A stretch of 64,000 bases of DNA from Lancefieldella sp. Marseille-Q7238 (lineage in GTDB: Bacteria; Actinomycetota; Coriobacteriia; Coriobacteriales; Atopobiaceae): NCBI RefSeq assembly GCF_949152215.1, contig NZ_OX424407.1, positions 186,001 through 250,000 of the forward strand, in the 5' to 3' direction. The notes under the pieces are model-generated. The model saw nothing but the letters and a program-made list of their open reading frames with translations, had not been told where the DNA came from and ran no database searches. The translations under genes and the position numbers were made by a program. Below are positions 44,170 to 53,830 of this stretch, in pieces. Within the stretch, counting starts at the first letter, position 1. Each line of letters starts with the position of its first letter.

Positions 44170-44210
44170 AGGAAAGGCTCAAAAGAGTATTTGAAAGAGA
44201 AAGACTACCT

Positions 44211-45800
44211 ATGGCCTCCCTTTTTTCACCTCTTTTTCTAGTGGTGTTCCTTCCCGCTGTTATAGTTGCCTATAGTTTGACACCTGCTCGATGGCGCTGG
44301 ATAACTCTTCTGATAGCAAGCTATACCTGCTTTTTCATCATAAGCCAGTGGCTTATAGTTTTTATTGCGGTATCTACAGTCTCGGTGTGGCTACTCGCTC
44401 TTGGCATCGAGCGAATCAGATCCCGTTGCGCTACAAAGGTTAGCTCTGCGGAAAAAAGTACAAAAAAGCTCACCAAAAAGCGCTATGACAGAAGCATGCG
44501 GTTTCTTGTTCTTCTCGGCATACTATTCAACCTTGCACTGCTTATGAATAGTAAATATCTCGGCTTCTTTGGAGGCGGGATTAAAGACCTGCTGGGGCAT
44601 ATCGGACTGCATCTCGAATTGCCTACCGTCTCCTTAGCCGCTCCTATTGGTATCTCGTTTTATACGCTGATGGCCATCTCGTATCTTGTCGACGTCTACC
44701 GAAAAACGGTATGTGCCGATAAGAACCTGGGTCATGTGGCTTTGTTTCTGAGTTTCTTTCCGCAAATTATCGAAGGACCATTCTGCCGTTTTAACGAGAC
44801 GATGCCTCAGCTGCTTGCGGGTTCTCCCGTACGAGCAAGCAACCTGCTCGCCGGCATGCAGAGAATCCTTTTTGGCCTCTTTAAGAAGGTTATTATTGCG
44901 GACAGGCTTGATATTCTCGTTAAAACCGTTTTCGGAAATCCTACGGCATACGACGGAGGTAGTATTGCACTGGCGGCAATACTTTATACTCTTGAGCTGT
45001 ACTGTGACTTTTCAGGTGCCATGGATGTTACTGTTGGGACGGCGCGCATCTTTGGCATTACTATGCCCGAAAACTTTCGACAGCCATTTTTTTCACGTAC
45101 GTCATCGGAATTCTGGAAACGATGGCATGTCACGCTTGGTGCCTGGTTTCGGGATTATATCTATTATCCCGTTACGCTGTGTCGGCCGATAAAGCGCTTG
45201 ACCAAGAGTCTACGGCGACGATTGAGCGGTAGGCTCGGACCGCTTGTTGCCAGTTCTATGGCACTGTTTTGCGTTTGGCTTCTCAATGGTCTGTGGCATG
45301 GAGCTGGTTCTCAGTATCTTTTTTTCGGTATGTATTATTTTGTTCTTATTACGCTCGGTGGTCTCGTTGAGCCTCTTGCGCAGAGGTATGCCGAGAAATA
45401 TGGCGTAAATCGCAGCAGTCTTCCTTACCGTACGTTCCAGACAATCCGGACACTCATGGTGATTTTTGTCGGCGAACTGTTTTTCAGAGCCGAAGGGCTG
45501 GATATGGGCGTTTCCATGTTTATCCACATGATTACTAAATTCAGGCTGGAGTCATTTTGTAATAAAAGCGCATTAAACCTGGGTATGGATGTCCATGATT
45601 ATATGGTAGTGGTCGTTGCCTTAGGCGTCGTCTTTCTTGTAGATATTTCGCTTGAGCGTGGTACGCAATTTTGGCACGTGGCACGAAAGCAGCCATTGCT
45701 CTGTGGTGTCTTATGCATTGCACTCTTTATGTCCATTGTTATTTTCGGTGCCTATGGCTGGGGGTATACGCCCGTCGCGCCTATGTACGCACAGTTTTGA
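44211..45800 (+). CDS. MBOAT-family membrane O-acyltransferase (DltB-like)
   Basis: 529 residues, about eleven membrane helices. Active-site histidine in LLNGLWHGAGSQYLFFGMYY; conserved SEFWKRWHVTLGAWFRDYIYYP and the EGPFCRFNETMPQL loop. In dlt systems it transfers the carried amino acid across the membrane to teichoic acid. Here it follows the carrier gene by 41 bases. Confidence 0.93.
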   Translation: MASLFSPLFLVVFLPAVIVAYSLTPARWRWITLLIASYTCFFIISQWLIVFIAVSTVSVWLLALGIERIRSRCATKVSSAEKSTKKLTKKRYDRSMRFLVLLGILFNLALLMNSKYLGFFGGGIKDLLGHIGLHLELPTVSLAAPIGISFYTLMAISYLVDVYRKTVCADKNLGHVALFLSFFPQIIEGPFCRFNETMPQLLAGSPVRASNLLAGMQRILFGLFKKVIIADRLDILVKTVFGNPTAYDGGSIALAAILYTLELYCDFSGAMDVTVGTARIFGITMPENFRQPFFSRTSSEFWKRWHVTLGAWFRDYIYYPVTLCRPIKRLTKSLRRRLSGRLGPLVASSMALFCVWLLNGLWHGAGSQYLFFGMYYFVLITLGGLVEPLAQRYAEKYGVNRSSLPYRTFQTIRTLMVIFVGELFFRAEGLDMGVSMFIHMITKFRLESFCNKSALNLGMDVHDYMVVVVALGVVFLVDISLERGTQFWHVARKQPLLCGVLCIALFMSIVIFGAYGWGYTPVAPMYAQF

Positions 45801-45849
45801 GGCGTATTGAAAAGCAACACACTTTGAGAGGAACTTTGAGGAAACGTTA

Positions 45850-46815
45850 ATGATGTCTTTGCGAAAAACGGCAAAAGTTGCGCTGAACGCGATACTGGTG
45901 AGCTCTGTTATCGTCCTGCTTCTTATGGGGGCATCTCGTATTGTCCAGCCAAAAAACACTACAAAAGAATCAGGAACACTCAGACCGGAAGCCAATGGCG
46001 TTATGGGCGAGAGGCCCTATAGTCTGGACGCTCTTTTTATTGGCGACTCGGAAGCATACGCTTCATTTTCACCGCTACAAATGTTCAAAGACTATGGTTT
46101 TGCCTCATATACCAGCGCAACACCGCTTCAAAAACCTTTCTACAGCAATACGCTTCTGCACCGGGCGCTTGAAACTCAAAAGCCCAAGGTAGCTGTATTT
46201 GAGACAAACTCTTTTTATACGCCAACAAAACCCGAGGAGGCTTTCATGCGCATGATACAGGATACTTTTCCGGTATTCGAATTTCACGACAGATGGAAAA
46301 GCCTGACCGCAAAAGACTTCCTCACAAACCCCACGGCCACCTGGAGCGATCCGAATAAAGGCTTTGCTGTCAAAAAAGGGACAGTGCCCGCGGATGCATC
46401 AAACTATATGACGTCAACGTTCGCTCAGCAGCGGATTCCACAGGTCAATCTTTTCTATCTCAAACAAATGATTGCATATTGCAAAAGTAAAGGGATAACT
46501 CCTGTCCTTGTCAGCACGCCGAGCACTTATAACTGGAGCATGGCGCGACATAACTATTTTGCCGCCCTCGCCAAAGAACTCGGAGTTAATTATTTGGATC
46601 TCAACACGCCAGAAAGCATAAAAAAGATGGGTATTGACTGGGAAACGGATTCGTATGACGGGGGAGACCACCTTAATTATAACGGGGCAAAAAAGGTTTC
46701 CGACTTTGTAGGCAACTACCTCAAAACCACCTATGGCCTTGCTGATCATCGCCGCGATTCCGCGTACTCCTCATGGTGGAAGGAACTTGAGCGATACGAG
46801 AAGGAAGTAAGCTAA
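45850..46815 (+). CDS. Membrane-anchored SGNH-like protein (DltD analogue)
   Basis: 321 residues. One N-terminal membrane anchor, then an SGNH-hydrolase-like domain: IGDSEAYASFSPLQMF carries the nucleophile serine in a GDSE box, and YDGGDHLNYNGAKKVSDFV supplies the Asp-x-x-His pair. Shorter than true DltD (about 400). MBOAT proteins commonly work with such a partner, which finishes transfer to the outer polymer. ATG 45850 or the next codon at 45853. Confidence 0.82.
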   Translation: MMSLRKTAKVALNAILVSSVIVLLLMGASRIVQPKNTTKESGTLRPEANGVMGERPYSLDALFIGDSEAYASFSPLQMFKDYGFASYTSATPLQKPFYSNTLLHRALETQKPKVAVFETNSFYTPTKPEEAFMRMIQDTFPVFEFHDRWKSLTAKDFLTNPTATWSDPNKGFAVKKGTVPADASNYMTSTFAQQRIPQVNLFYLKQMIAYCKSKGITPVLVSTPSTYNWSMARHNYFAALAKELGVNYLDLNTPESIKKMGIDWETDSYDGGDHLNYNGAKKVSDFVGNYLKTTYGLADHRRDSAYSSWWKELERYEKEVS

Positions 46816-46890
46816 GGCGTTATCCAAAACTACAACGCTATACTTGTATGGGTTTATCTACAGCAGATACGAAACGATGAGGACAGGGCA

Positions 46891-48207
46891 ATGGCTGACG
46901 ATAATTCAATAACTTGGGCAAACAAAAGCGTTTTCTATCAGATTTACCCGATTGGCTTCTGCGGCGCCCCGCGCGAGAATGACGGTGTACTCGAGCATAG
47001 AATTCTCAAAGTCATTGGCTGGATACCTCATCTGACCAGGCTTGACTGCAATGCTGTGTACTTCTCGCCCGTGTTTGAGTCGGACAGACACGGCTACGAC
47101 ACGCGCGATTATCAAACCATCGATACTCGTCTGGGAACGAATGAAGACTTTGCCGCTGTGTGCGCGTCGCTTCATGAAGTGGGCATTCGCGTAGTGTTGG
47201 ATGGCGTATTCAACCATGTTGGCCGTGGGTTCTGGGCGTTTCAGGACGTGCTGGAAAAACGTGAACAGTCCCGCTATAAAGACTGGTTTTTCATTAATTT
47301 TGACGGCAATGACGTGTATAGCGACAATCTGTGGTACGAAGGCTGGGAAGGTCACTATGACCTGGTAAAGCTGAATCTGCGCAACCCTGAGGTAGTGCAA
47401 CATCTCTTTGAGTCCATTCGGCTATGGACTGAGCAATTTGCCATCGACGGACTTCGCCTTGACGTGGCCTACCTGCTTGATGAGGATTTTTTACGGCAGT
47501 TGCGCTCATTTTGCGACAGCCTGAAGCCCGATTTTTTGCTGCTTGGCGAGATTCTCGGCGGCGACTACAAGCGTATTGTCAACGCTGATATGCTTGAAAG
47601 CTGCACAAACTACGAATGCCAAAAAGGATTGTATTCCAGCTTTAACGACTTCAACCTCTTTGAAATCAACTATTCCTTGAACCGACAATTTAGCGAGGGT
47701 GGCATATATCAAGGCATGCATCTTTTGTCTTTTGCGGACAACCACGATGTCACACGAGTTGCCACGGTGCTTAAAGATAAGCGCTATCTGTCCGCGCTTT
47801 ACGGCATCCTCTTTGGCATGCCGGGCATTCCTTGTGTGTATTACGGCAGCGAGTGGGGTGCCACAGGCGATAAGCGTGATGGAGATGATGTGCTTCGGCC
47901 AGACTTTGCTGCGCCCGAATGGAATGAGCTCACGGATTTGATTGCGCGGCTTGCCGAACTCCATCAAACGCATCCGGCGCTCCAGTACGGCGGCTACCGG
48001 CAAGTCTTTCTTACCAATCGCCAGCTTGTCTTTGAGCGGGAATGCGCTGGCGAGAAAATCTGGGTTGCTGTCAATGCTGACGCATGCGCCTTCGCTGTGC
48101 AGCTTAATGGGGGAGCGGCGCACGAGCTGCTTACGGGAGAGTCCGTTGATTTGTCCAGCACCGTGAGACTGCCAGCATTCGGTCTTTCCTATTGGAAGCT
48201 TGGCTAG
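46891..48207 (+). CDS. GH13 alpha-amylase family glycosidase
   Basis: 438 residues, cytoplasmic (no signal peptide). TIM barrel with VFYQIYPIGF, LDGVFNHVG, the nucleophile Asp in IDGLRLDVAYLLD, acid/base Glu in LLLGEILGG, and FADNHDVTR. The neopullulanase/cyclomaltodextrinase group is the closest by these motifs; a specific substrate is not shown. Ends 2 bases from the convergent regulator gene, with no terminator between. Confidence 0.9.
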   Translation: MADDNSITWANKSVFYQIYPIGFCGAPRENDGVLEHRILKVIGWIPHLTRLDCNAVYFSPVFESDRHGYDTRDYQTIDTRLGTNEDFAAVCASLHEVGIRVVLDGVFNHVGRGFWAFQDVLEKREQSRYKDWFFINFDGNDVYSDNLWYEGWEGHYDLVKLNLRNPEVVQHLFESIRLWTEQFAIDGLRLDVAYLLDEDFLRQLRSFCDSLKPDFLLLGEILGGDYKRIVNADMLESCTNYECQKGLYSSFNDFNLFEINYSLNRQFSEGGIYQGMHLLSFADNHDVTRVATVLKDKRYLSALYGILFGMPGIPCVYYGSEWGATGDKRDGDDVLRPDFAAPEWNELTDLIARLAELHQTHPALQYGGYRQVFLTNRQLVFERECAGEKIWVAVNADACAFAVQLNGGAAHELLTGESVDLSSTVRLPAFGLSYWKLG

Positions 48208-48209
48208 TA

Positions 48210-48878
48210 CTACAGCAGCTCAAAATGACTCCGATGTACACTGATAACACCTTCGCGAGCCAGAGAAGAGATTACCGCGGAAAGAGCGCTCCGATCTACG
48301 CCTAAGTAGTCAGCAAGCTGTTGCCGATTAAACGGGATGTCAAATTCACGCGAGCCTTCCATCTGGGCTCGCGTGTTCAGGTATGCAAGCAGCTTGCCGC
48401 GAATGCTTTTGGGTGCGGCGTCTTGAATACGCCTTGACAGCATGACGTTCTTCTCGGCAATCGACTGCAGCAGGTTGGTGGTCAGACGGTCCAGGCCTGT
48501 ACATACCGCGCATACATGCGTCGTAAGCTGCCGCACATCTAAAAGAAGCACCTCAGAGGTCTCCGCGGCAACGACGCTTGTGAGCAAAGGCACGTTACCC
48601 AGTACCGCATACGCTTCGCCGAACATCTCGCCCGCATGAAACGCGCCCATGACAGAAATGTTGCCCTGCGCATCAGAACCCTCGACATGCACGGAGCCTG
48701 CAAGCACGATGCCAAATCGATGCGATCTCTGACCTGCGCAAAACACGGTTTCACCGCGTTGATAGCGCCTCGCTTGGGCCTTAAGATGGGCGAGAAGTGC
48801 CTCAAAATCACTTTCATCCACTCCGGTAAACGCCCTTGTCTGTGAAAGCAGCTCGTAATCGATAACAAAACTGGCCAC
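48210..48878 (-). CDS. Crp/Fnr-family transcription regulator
   Basis: 222 residues. Cyclic-nucleotide-like sensor domain (RYQRGETVFCAGQRSHRFGIVLAGSVHVEG) and a C-terminal helix-turn-helix FNRQQLADYLGVDRSALSAVISSLAREG. No N-terminal cysteine cluster like that of E. coli Fnr, so it is probably not an iron-sulfur oxygen sensor. Start chosen at GTG 48878 behind AAAGGA; an ATG 13 codons further upstream has no such site. Divergent from the ABC exporter gene 127 bases away. Confidence 0.9.
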   Translation of the reverse strand: MASFVIDYELLSQTRAFTGVDESDFEALLAHLKAQARRYQRGETVFCAGQRSHRFGIVLAGSVHVEGSDAQGNISVMGAFHAGEMFGEAYAVLGNVPLLTSVVAAETSEVLLLDVRQLTTHVCAVCTGLDRLTTNLLQSIAEKNVMLSRRIQDAAPKSIRGKLLAYLNTRAQMEGSREFDIPFNRQQLADYLGVDRSALSAVISSLAREGVISVHRSHFELL

Positions 48879-49004
48879 GACACGTCCTTTTCGCCAAAAC
48901 TTTCCAAAATGTTGCAACTTTCTGTTTTCACAACTAAATACAATAGTAAGAGAGAAATTGATTTAGTATTACTACAACGTGAGATATCAAGATAGGACTG
49001 TCAG

Positions 49005-50636
49005 ATGTTTGACCTTTTTTCATTCTGCTGGCGAAGTATTCCAAATAAAAAGATGCTTGTAGGGTATTTATTCTCAAGTTCCGCTCAAGCAATCTTATCT
49101 GTCGCGTCTCCTTTAGTAGCAGGAAATATTATCAACATGCTGCTTGAAAATAATCCGTCAATGCCTCTTATAACAGATATGTGTCTGTTATTGGCCTTCT
49201 GTTGTATTTTAGCGGCGGTCTTTAATTACCTCTCTTCTATACTTTATACCTACTTGCAGGCGGATTCTTCATTTGAGTTGGAACTTCAGGCGGTCAGTCA
49301 CATCCAGCGCCTTACTCCTTCATTTTTTGTAGGATATGATCCGGCGTATTGGCGCAAGCGTTTGAATGAAGATACGAATGGCATATCACTTTTTTTCCTT
49401 ATGTCGGCTACGAAAGTCCTTGAAAACGGCGCTACCTTCATCGCTATGGTAGTTATTCTCGCGATACTTAACCCTCTTTTGTCCATAGCAAGTATTTTAC
49501 TGACGTTCTTTGCCGGCAGTATCTATCAGTTCTTTAAGAAGAAATCCTATGATTCAAGTCTTACGTTTCAAGATGAACTCTCTCGATATTCTTCTTGTGT
49601 GCAAGAACAACTTACTAATGTTGAATTTATTCGTCTCCACATTCTGTTCTTTCGTTCTGTAAAAATGATGAGAGAAGTCTTTCAGACCCTTCGCAACGCC
49701 ATGTATCAAACTAACAAGGTTGGCGCTCAAATAAATCTTTTTACGGGCATTTCACGAGGGATAGCTGAAGCTTTGCTCCTCTTTGTTGCTGCTACAGAAG
49801 TTCTTGCCGGAACGCTTCAGGTTGGCTATGTCGCAACTGCGCTTGGGTTTTTTACGACTATGGTGACAGCAATAGAATACTTCACAGGATTTGGATATGA
49901 CTATCAAAAAGCGTTGGTCAACTACACAAGGTTAAAACAACTCTGGAATGAACCTGAAGAGAAACATGGCTCTAAATCTCTTGACCAAACGGACAAGATC
50001 TCATTCAAACAGCTTTCCTTTTCGTATCCAGGTTCTCAAGTAAGCGTGATTCAAGATGCTTGTGGAGAGTTTGAAGTCGGAACTCTCTATGGTATTTCCG
50101 GACACAACGGCTCTGGAAAAAGTACTCTCCTCAAACTTATCGCTGGAGAGTATTTCCGCTATTACGGCGGTGATATTTGCTACGATCAGCTTCATCTCTC
50201 TGAGCTCGACCAATATGCTTTAAGAAGAGACCTCATTGGATTCGTTGAACAGGAACCTGCTATTCTTCAAGATACCCTCTGGAACAATCTCACACTTCTC
50301 GCTAAAAACAAGCCCGACAGAAGACGGGTTATAGAATTAGCTGACTTACTTGGACTTGATGACTTTATTGCGAATAACGATCTTGATGAGGTTGTCGATA
50401 CCCACCATACGTCTTTATCGGGCGGAGAGAAACAAAAGATAGCGATTATTCGCATGTTGCTCAAAAACCCGCGCGTCATGCTGCTTGATGAGCCGACTTC
50501 AGCTCTTGACGCGGTAAGTAAAGCCAACCTCATTCAGTATCTTAAAGACATCCGAAAGAATCATCTCATCATTGTCGTTTCTCACGATCAAGATTTATTG
50601 GCAGCTTGCGACGCGTTGTATGAAGCTACTAACTGA
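49005..50636 (+). CDS. ABC transporter, fused membrane and ATPase domains
   Basis: 543 residues with a six-helix membrane domain and an ATPase. SGHNGSGKSTLLKLIAG (Walker A), LSGGEKQKIAIIRMLL (signature) and RVMLLDEPTSALDAVSKA (Walker B with catalytic Glu) are intact. Clearly AT-richer than core genes and without any GGCGAGAAG word, so probably acquired. Probable homodimer. No peptide precursor or modification gene is beside it. Confidence 0.9.
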   Translation: MFDLFSFCWRSIPNKKMLVGYLFSSSAQAILSVASPLVAGNIINMLLENNPSMPLITDMCLLLAFCCILAAVFNYLSSILYTYLQADSSFELELQAVSHIQRLTPSFFVGYDPAYWRKRLNEDTNGISLFFLMSATKVLENGATFIAMVVILAILNPLLSIASILLTFFAGSIYQFFKKKSYDSSLTFQDELSRYSSCVQEQLTNVEFIRLHILFFRSVKMMREVFQTLRNAMYQTNKVGAQINLFTGISRGIAEALLLFVAATEVLAGTLQVGYVATALGFFTTMVTAIEYFTGFGYDYQKALVNYTRLKQLWNEPEEKHGSKSLDQTDKISFKQLSFSYPGSQVSVIQDACGEFEVGTLYGISGHNGSGKSTLLKLIAGEYFRYYGGDICYDQLHLSELDQYALRRDLIGFVEQEPAILQDTLWNNLTLLAKNKPDRRRVIELADLLGLDDFIANNDLDEVVDTHHTSLSGGEKQKIAIIRMLLKNPRVMLLDEPTSALDAVSKANLIQYLKDIRKNHLIIVVSHDQDLLAACDALYEATN

Positions 50637-50658
50637 CGATAAAGATCTTCAATCTATA

Positions 50659-50862
50659 ATGAATACATATTTACAGGTTCTTGCTGTGGTTGTAAACCAC
50701 AGCAAACTCCCACTTGCGAATCGTTTCTGCGGGAAGGGCGATGTTCACTGCTATTCACTGGACGAGGTCCGGGATCTGATGACGGCAGCAGGATTCCGTG
50801 TGGAGTGCCTTGAGGCAAGGGCGCACCTTCGCCTGCATGCTGTGGGAAGAAAAAAGCCATAA
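50659..50862 (+). pseudogene. 3' remnant of a methyltransferase
   Basis: Sixty-seven codons, of which GDVHCYSLDEVRDLMTAAGF with VECLEARAHLRLHAVGRKKP match the C-terminal end of class I SAM-dependent methyltransferases common in Lachnospiraceae. The binding and catalytic parts are missing. Followed by a gene of similar style 62 bases on, so the fragment probably arrived with it. Confidence 0.6.
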
Positions 50863-50924
50863 TTACACAGTGAGTGAGGAAGTATTGGATGCCGCAAATG
50901 CGGCACAGCTTACAGGGAGGAAAG

Positions 50925-51560
50925 ATGAAGTATCAACCATTTATCTGGGCAATCATGACACATGGCCTGAAACCGGAACTTCAAAAGCGCTGGCAGGGAG
51001 ATGTTAAAGAAGTTATCCGAAGGTCAAAGCCAATTTACAAGGACCTTCTGACCAAAGTCGAAGGCATCAGTGATAAAAATCCTATGGCTCATAACATAAC
51101 TACGGCATTTGTCATCATTGCTGTATGGCTCGCGTCAGACCGGGAAATATCTCCGGATGTGATGGGCGATGCTGTGAATGCAATGCTGGATTCCGGATTT
51201 CTGAAGGCTATCATGGGTATGGTCAATATGAACGCAGAGAAGGGAGTGCGCTTTTTAAAAAATAATATTAAGAAGAGCGCTGCCTATGCGGAGAAGCATC
51301 CGGAGGAATACAATACATGGAAATTTGTTTTTGACGACTCGCTTCACAAAGACGGATTTTACTATCACTTTACCTTCTGTCCGATTGCTGACTTCTGCGG
51401 CCGGTACGGATATCAGGAGATTATGCCTGCTCTCTGTAATATCGATTATGTGACGATCGGTATGATGCATTCCGTATTGAAGCGGGAGCATACCATTGCT
51501 TCCGGGGGAGACATCTGTGATTACTGGATTTATGGAGATAAGGTAAAAGATCCACAGTAA
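50925..51560 (+). CDS. L-2-amino-thiazoline-4-carboxylic acid hydrolase family protein
   Basis: 211 residues starting at ATG 50925 with GGGAGG six bases upstream. The C-terminal ITPIAD-like stretch (HFTFCPIADFCGRYGYQEIMPALCNIDY) and GGDICDYWIYGD match the ATC hydrolase family (PF14196), best known from cysteine production in Pseudomonas but broadly spread in Clostridia with no set role. Codon use and ribosome site look Lachnospiraceae-like. Directly before an MBL-fold gene. Confidence 0.75.
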   Translation: MKYQPFIWAIMTHGLKPELQKRWQGDVKEVIRRSKPIYKDLLTKVEGISDKNPMAHNITTAFVIIAVWLASDREISPDVMGDAVNAMLDSGFLKAIMGMVNMNAEKGVRFLKNNIKKSAAYAEKHPEEYNTWKFVFDDSLHKDGFYYHFTFCPIADFCGRYGYQEIMPALCNIDYVTIGMMHSVLKREHTIASGGDICDYWIYGDKVKDPQ

Positions 51561-51586
51561 TTTGTTCGTACAGGAGGAAAGAACAG

Positions 51587-52480
51587 ATGTCAAAAAAAGC
51601 AACCGAATTTCAACGAAAAGTAATGTCAAAGACCTACCGGGGAAAAGGGATTTTCAAGCCTTTGAATACCGGATGGATCGATGAACACACCGCTGCGGTC
51701 AGAGAGTGGATTGCCAATGTATTCTTCTACAAGAAAGACGACCAGATATTGATGATCGATGCGGGATATAACTATGACCGGTTAGAAGAGAAGATGCAAT
51801 GGCTGAACCTGAATCCTTCCATGATCCATGAGATTCTGATTACCCATCAGGACACCGATCATGTGGGAGCGGTAGAACAGGACAGCCCCGGTTTGTTTCA
51901 GGATGCGAACCTCTACATTGGCGAGATCGAAAACCGGTATCTGACCGGGGAAATGAAGCGGAAAGTATTTTTCCATCTGTATACCCTGCCTCGGGTAAAA
52001 ACGGGTAACCAGAAGGTCCTCTTGAAGGACAGGGAAATTTTCAAGATTGGTAAAATTCAGATTGAATCCATTCTCTGTCCGGGCCACACAAAAGGGCATA
52101 TGGTTTATCTGATTGACAACCGTTATCTCTTCACCGGTGATGCCCTGTGGCTGGGCGCGGACGGCGGTTACGGCTTTATCAACGGACTTGCGGATGATAT
52201 CAAAGAACAAAACCGGTCGCTCACACAACTGCGGAAGCTCCTTGTGGATCGCGGCATCCGGCCCGTTATCTGCACCGGGCACACTGGCTGGACAGATGAT
52301 TTCGAATTTGCCTTCCGCCATATCGACCAGACCTGCAATGCCTTTAAGAAACGGCAGATACCGGTCGACCCCACAGCTCCATGGGATGGATATGACGAAT
52401 CAGACGACACGGAAGAGAAGGCAAGATCCGGGCGGCTGCCGGCGGCATACCAGGTACGTACCGGAGAAAGAAAAGGATGA
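51587..52480 (+). CDS. MBL-fold metallo-hydrolase
   Basis: 297 residues. Metal motif LITHQDTDHVGAVEQ (HxDxDH), third His in CPGHTKGHMVYLI, and LFTGDALW and VICTGHTGWTDDF complete the two-zinc site. The first metal residue is Gln-Asp rather than His-x-His (HQDTDH), typical of some lactonase/hydrolase subgroups. Strong AGGAGGAAA site. Paired with the ATC-hydrolase-like gene. Substrate unknown. Confidence 0.85.
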   Translation: MSKKATEFQRKVMSKTYRGKGIFKPLNTGWIDEHTAAVREWIANVFFYKKDDQILMIDAGYNYDRLEEKMQWLNLNPSMIHEILITHQDTDHVGAVEQDSPGLFQDANLYIGEIENRYLTGEMKRKVFFHLYTLPRVKTGNQKVLLKDREIFKIGKIQIESILCPGHTKGHMVYLIDNRYLFTGDALWLGADGGYGFINGLADDIKEQNRSLTQLRKLLVDRGIRPVICTGHTGWTDDFEFAFRHIDQTCNAFKKRQIPVDPTAPWDGYDESDDTEEKARSGRLPAAYQVRTGERKG

Positions 52481-52515
52481 GGGTTCTTGTCTATAGGATT
52501 GGCGTGATTGATTCT

Positions 52516-52838
52516 TTAACGGTTCATGAGCTCTGCCATACAGGCAATGAAGTGAAGGTTGCCGCAAGAAGCCGGTGGAGAGAAGTCCTGAGCCATCAGG
52601 GGCTGAGGATAAGATGGTGTCAAGGTTCTTATGTTCATGTAACGCTCGATGCCCCAGTCAGAACTGGCTACATGCCGAAGTCTGGCGCAGACAAGCATCA
52701 AGGCGCTATTTCCATCTGGAAAGGCTCCAATCGGTCTGGTTTGTCGCTTGGTCTTCCGATTTAGCCGTTCCGGTGTGTTATTCATGCGGATCCTGGTCCA
52801 ATGCTGGCTAGGGAAATCCATGAATGTAAGGGTTTTTC
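52516..52838 (-). pseudogene. Remnant of an IS256-family transposase
   Basis: Minus-strand reading TLTFMDFPSQHWTRIRMN continues into NTPERLNRKTKRQTRPIGAF and PDGNSALMLVCARLRHVASS, the C-terminal catalytic-region end of IS256 (mutator) transposases. A stop two codons upstream and the missing N-terminal 300 residues show it is dead. No inverted terminal repeats were identified. It marks transposon activity in this accessory stretch. Confidence 0.7.
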
Positions 52839-52989
52839 ATACTGTCCTCGGCTGGAAAGAGCGTCGGGTTGGAAATTTATATTTGTTTGTGATGGATGAA
52901 AATGTCCAGACGACAAATGTCATTTGAATTTTAGGTATTCTGTGTCAAAAAGTCGTTTGATATTTTGACTATATAGAGATACTACAATA

Positions 52990-53697
52990 GCACTAGTTGA
53001 TCATCGAGACTTTAACGAGGCGCGGAAAATACAACAGCGTATTTTGGCTTCTTACGAGCAAGACTTTTCAAAGCATGCGCCCAACGAGACTGTACCGCGT
53101 ATCAGAATGCTTTGGAACAGTATTCCCGCTCAGCTTGCCAAGGAAAACAAGAAATTTATATATGGTCTTATCAAGGAAGGTTCCCGAGCCAAGGAATACG
53201 AGCTGGCCATGCTCTGGCTCACTGACTGTGGACTGATTCACAAGGTACATTGGGTGACCACGTCCAGCTTACCACTCAGGGCGTATGAGGATCAGAGAGC
53301 TTTCAAACTGTTTCTAGTAGATATAGGACTATTAGCCTGCATGGCGGGACTGCGGCAAGATGTGTTGTTGGACGGCAATGAACTATTTAAGGAGTTCAAG
53401 GGCGCACTAACTGAGCAATACGTTCTCCAGCAGCTCAAAACGCTCAAAGGGGTCCGCACCTACTATTGGACTGCAGAACGCGCGGCGGCTGAGGTTGATT
53501 TCCTTATTGACAACGGCATTGACGTAATCCCTATAGAGGTCAAGGCGGAAACAAATCTCCAGGCAAAAAGTCTGAAGGTCTATCACGAGAAGTTCAAACC
53601 AAGATTGTCTATTTGTACATCTATGGCGGATTATAAAAAGGAAGATTGGCTACTGAATCTGCCGCTATGGGCAGTGGGAATTGCATCTGTAAAATAG
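52990..53697 (+). pseudogene. Truncated AAA ATPase with DUF4143 C-terminus
   Basis: Open frame of 236 codons; the homologous text begins DFNEARKIQQRILASYEQDF with SKHAPNETV, then a DUF4143 domain to the end with a nuclease-like core YWTAERAAAEVDFLIDNG and PIEVKAET. The N-terminal AAA ATPase domain with Walker A and B is missing: an in-frame stop precedes the first preserved residue. An internal ATG at 53044 could give a 217-residue product, but no ribosome site is seen. Confidence 0.75.
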
Positions 53698-53830
53698 GAG
53701 ATGATAGGACTTCCATCCTAAAGACCATTCAAGAGTCTTGACGATATCAACCAAGCGACCATAAAACACAGAAAGCGCTAAGGTGTTTCCATATTTCTCG
53801 CCCCAAGATTACGGCGATTGTGGCACAATG

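Noticed and set aside
49005-53697. Intact integrative element or prophage
   Set aside because: No integrase, relaxase, phage structural gene, direct repeats or tRNA boundary were seen; only remnants.
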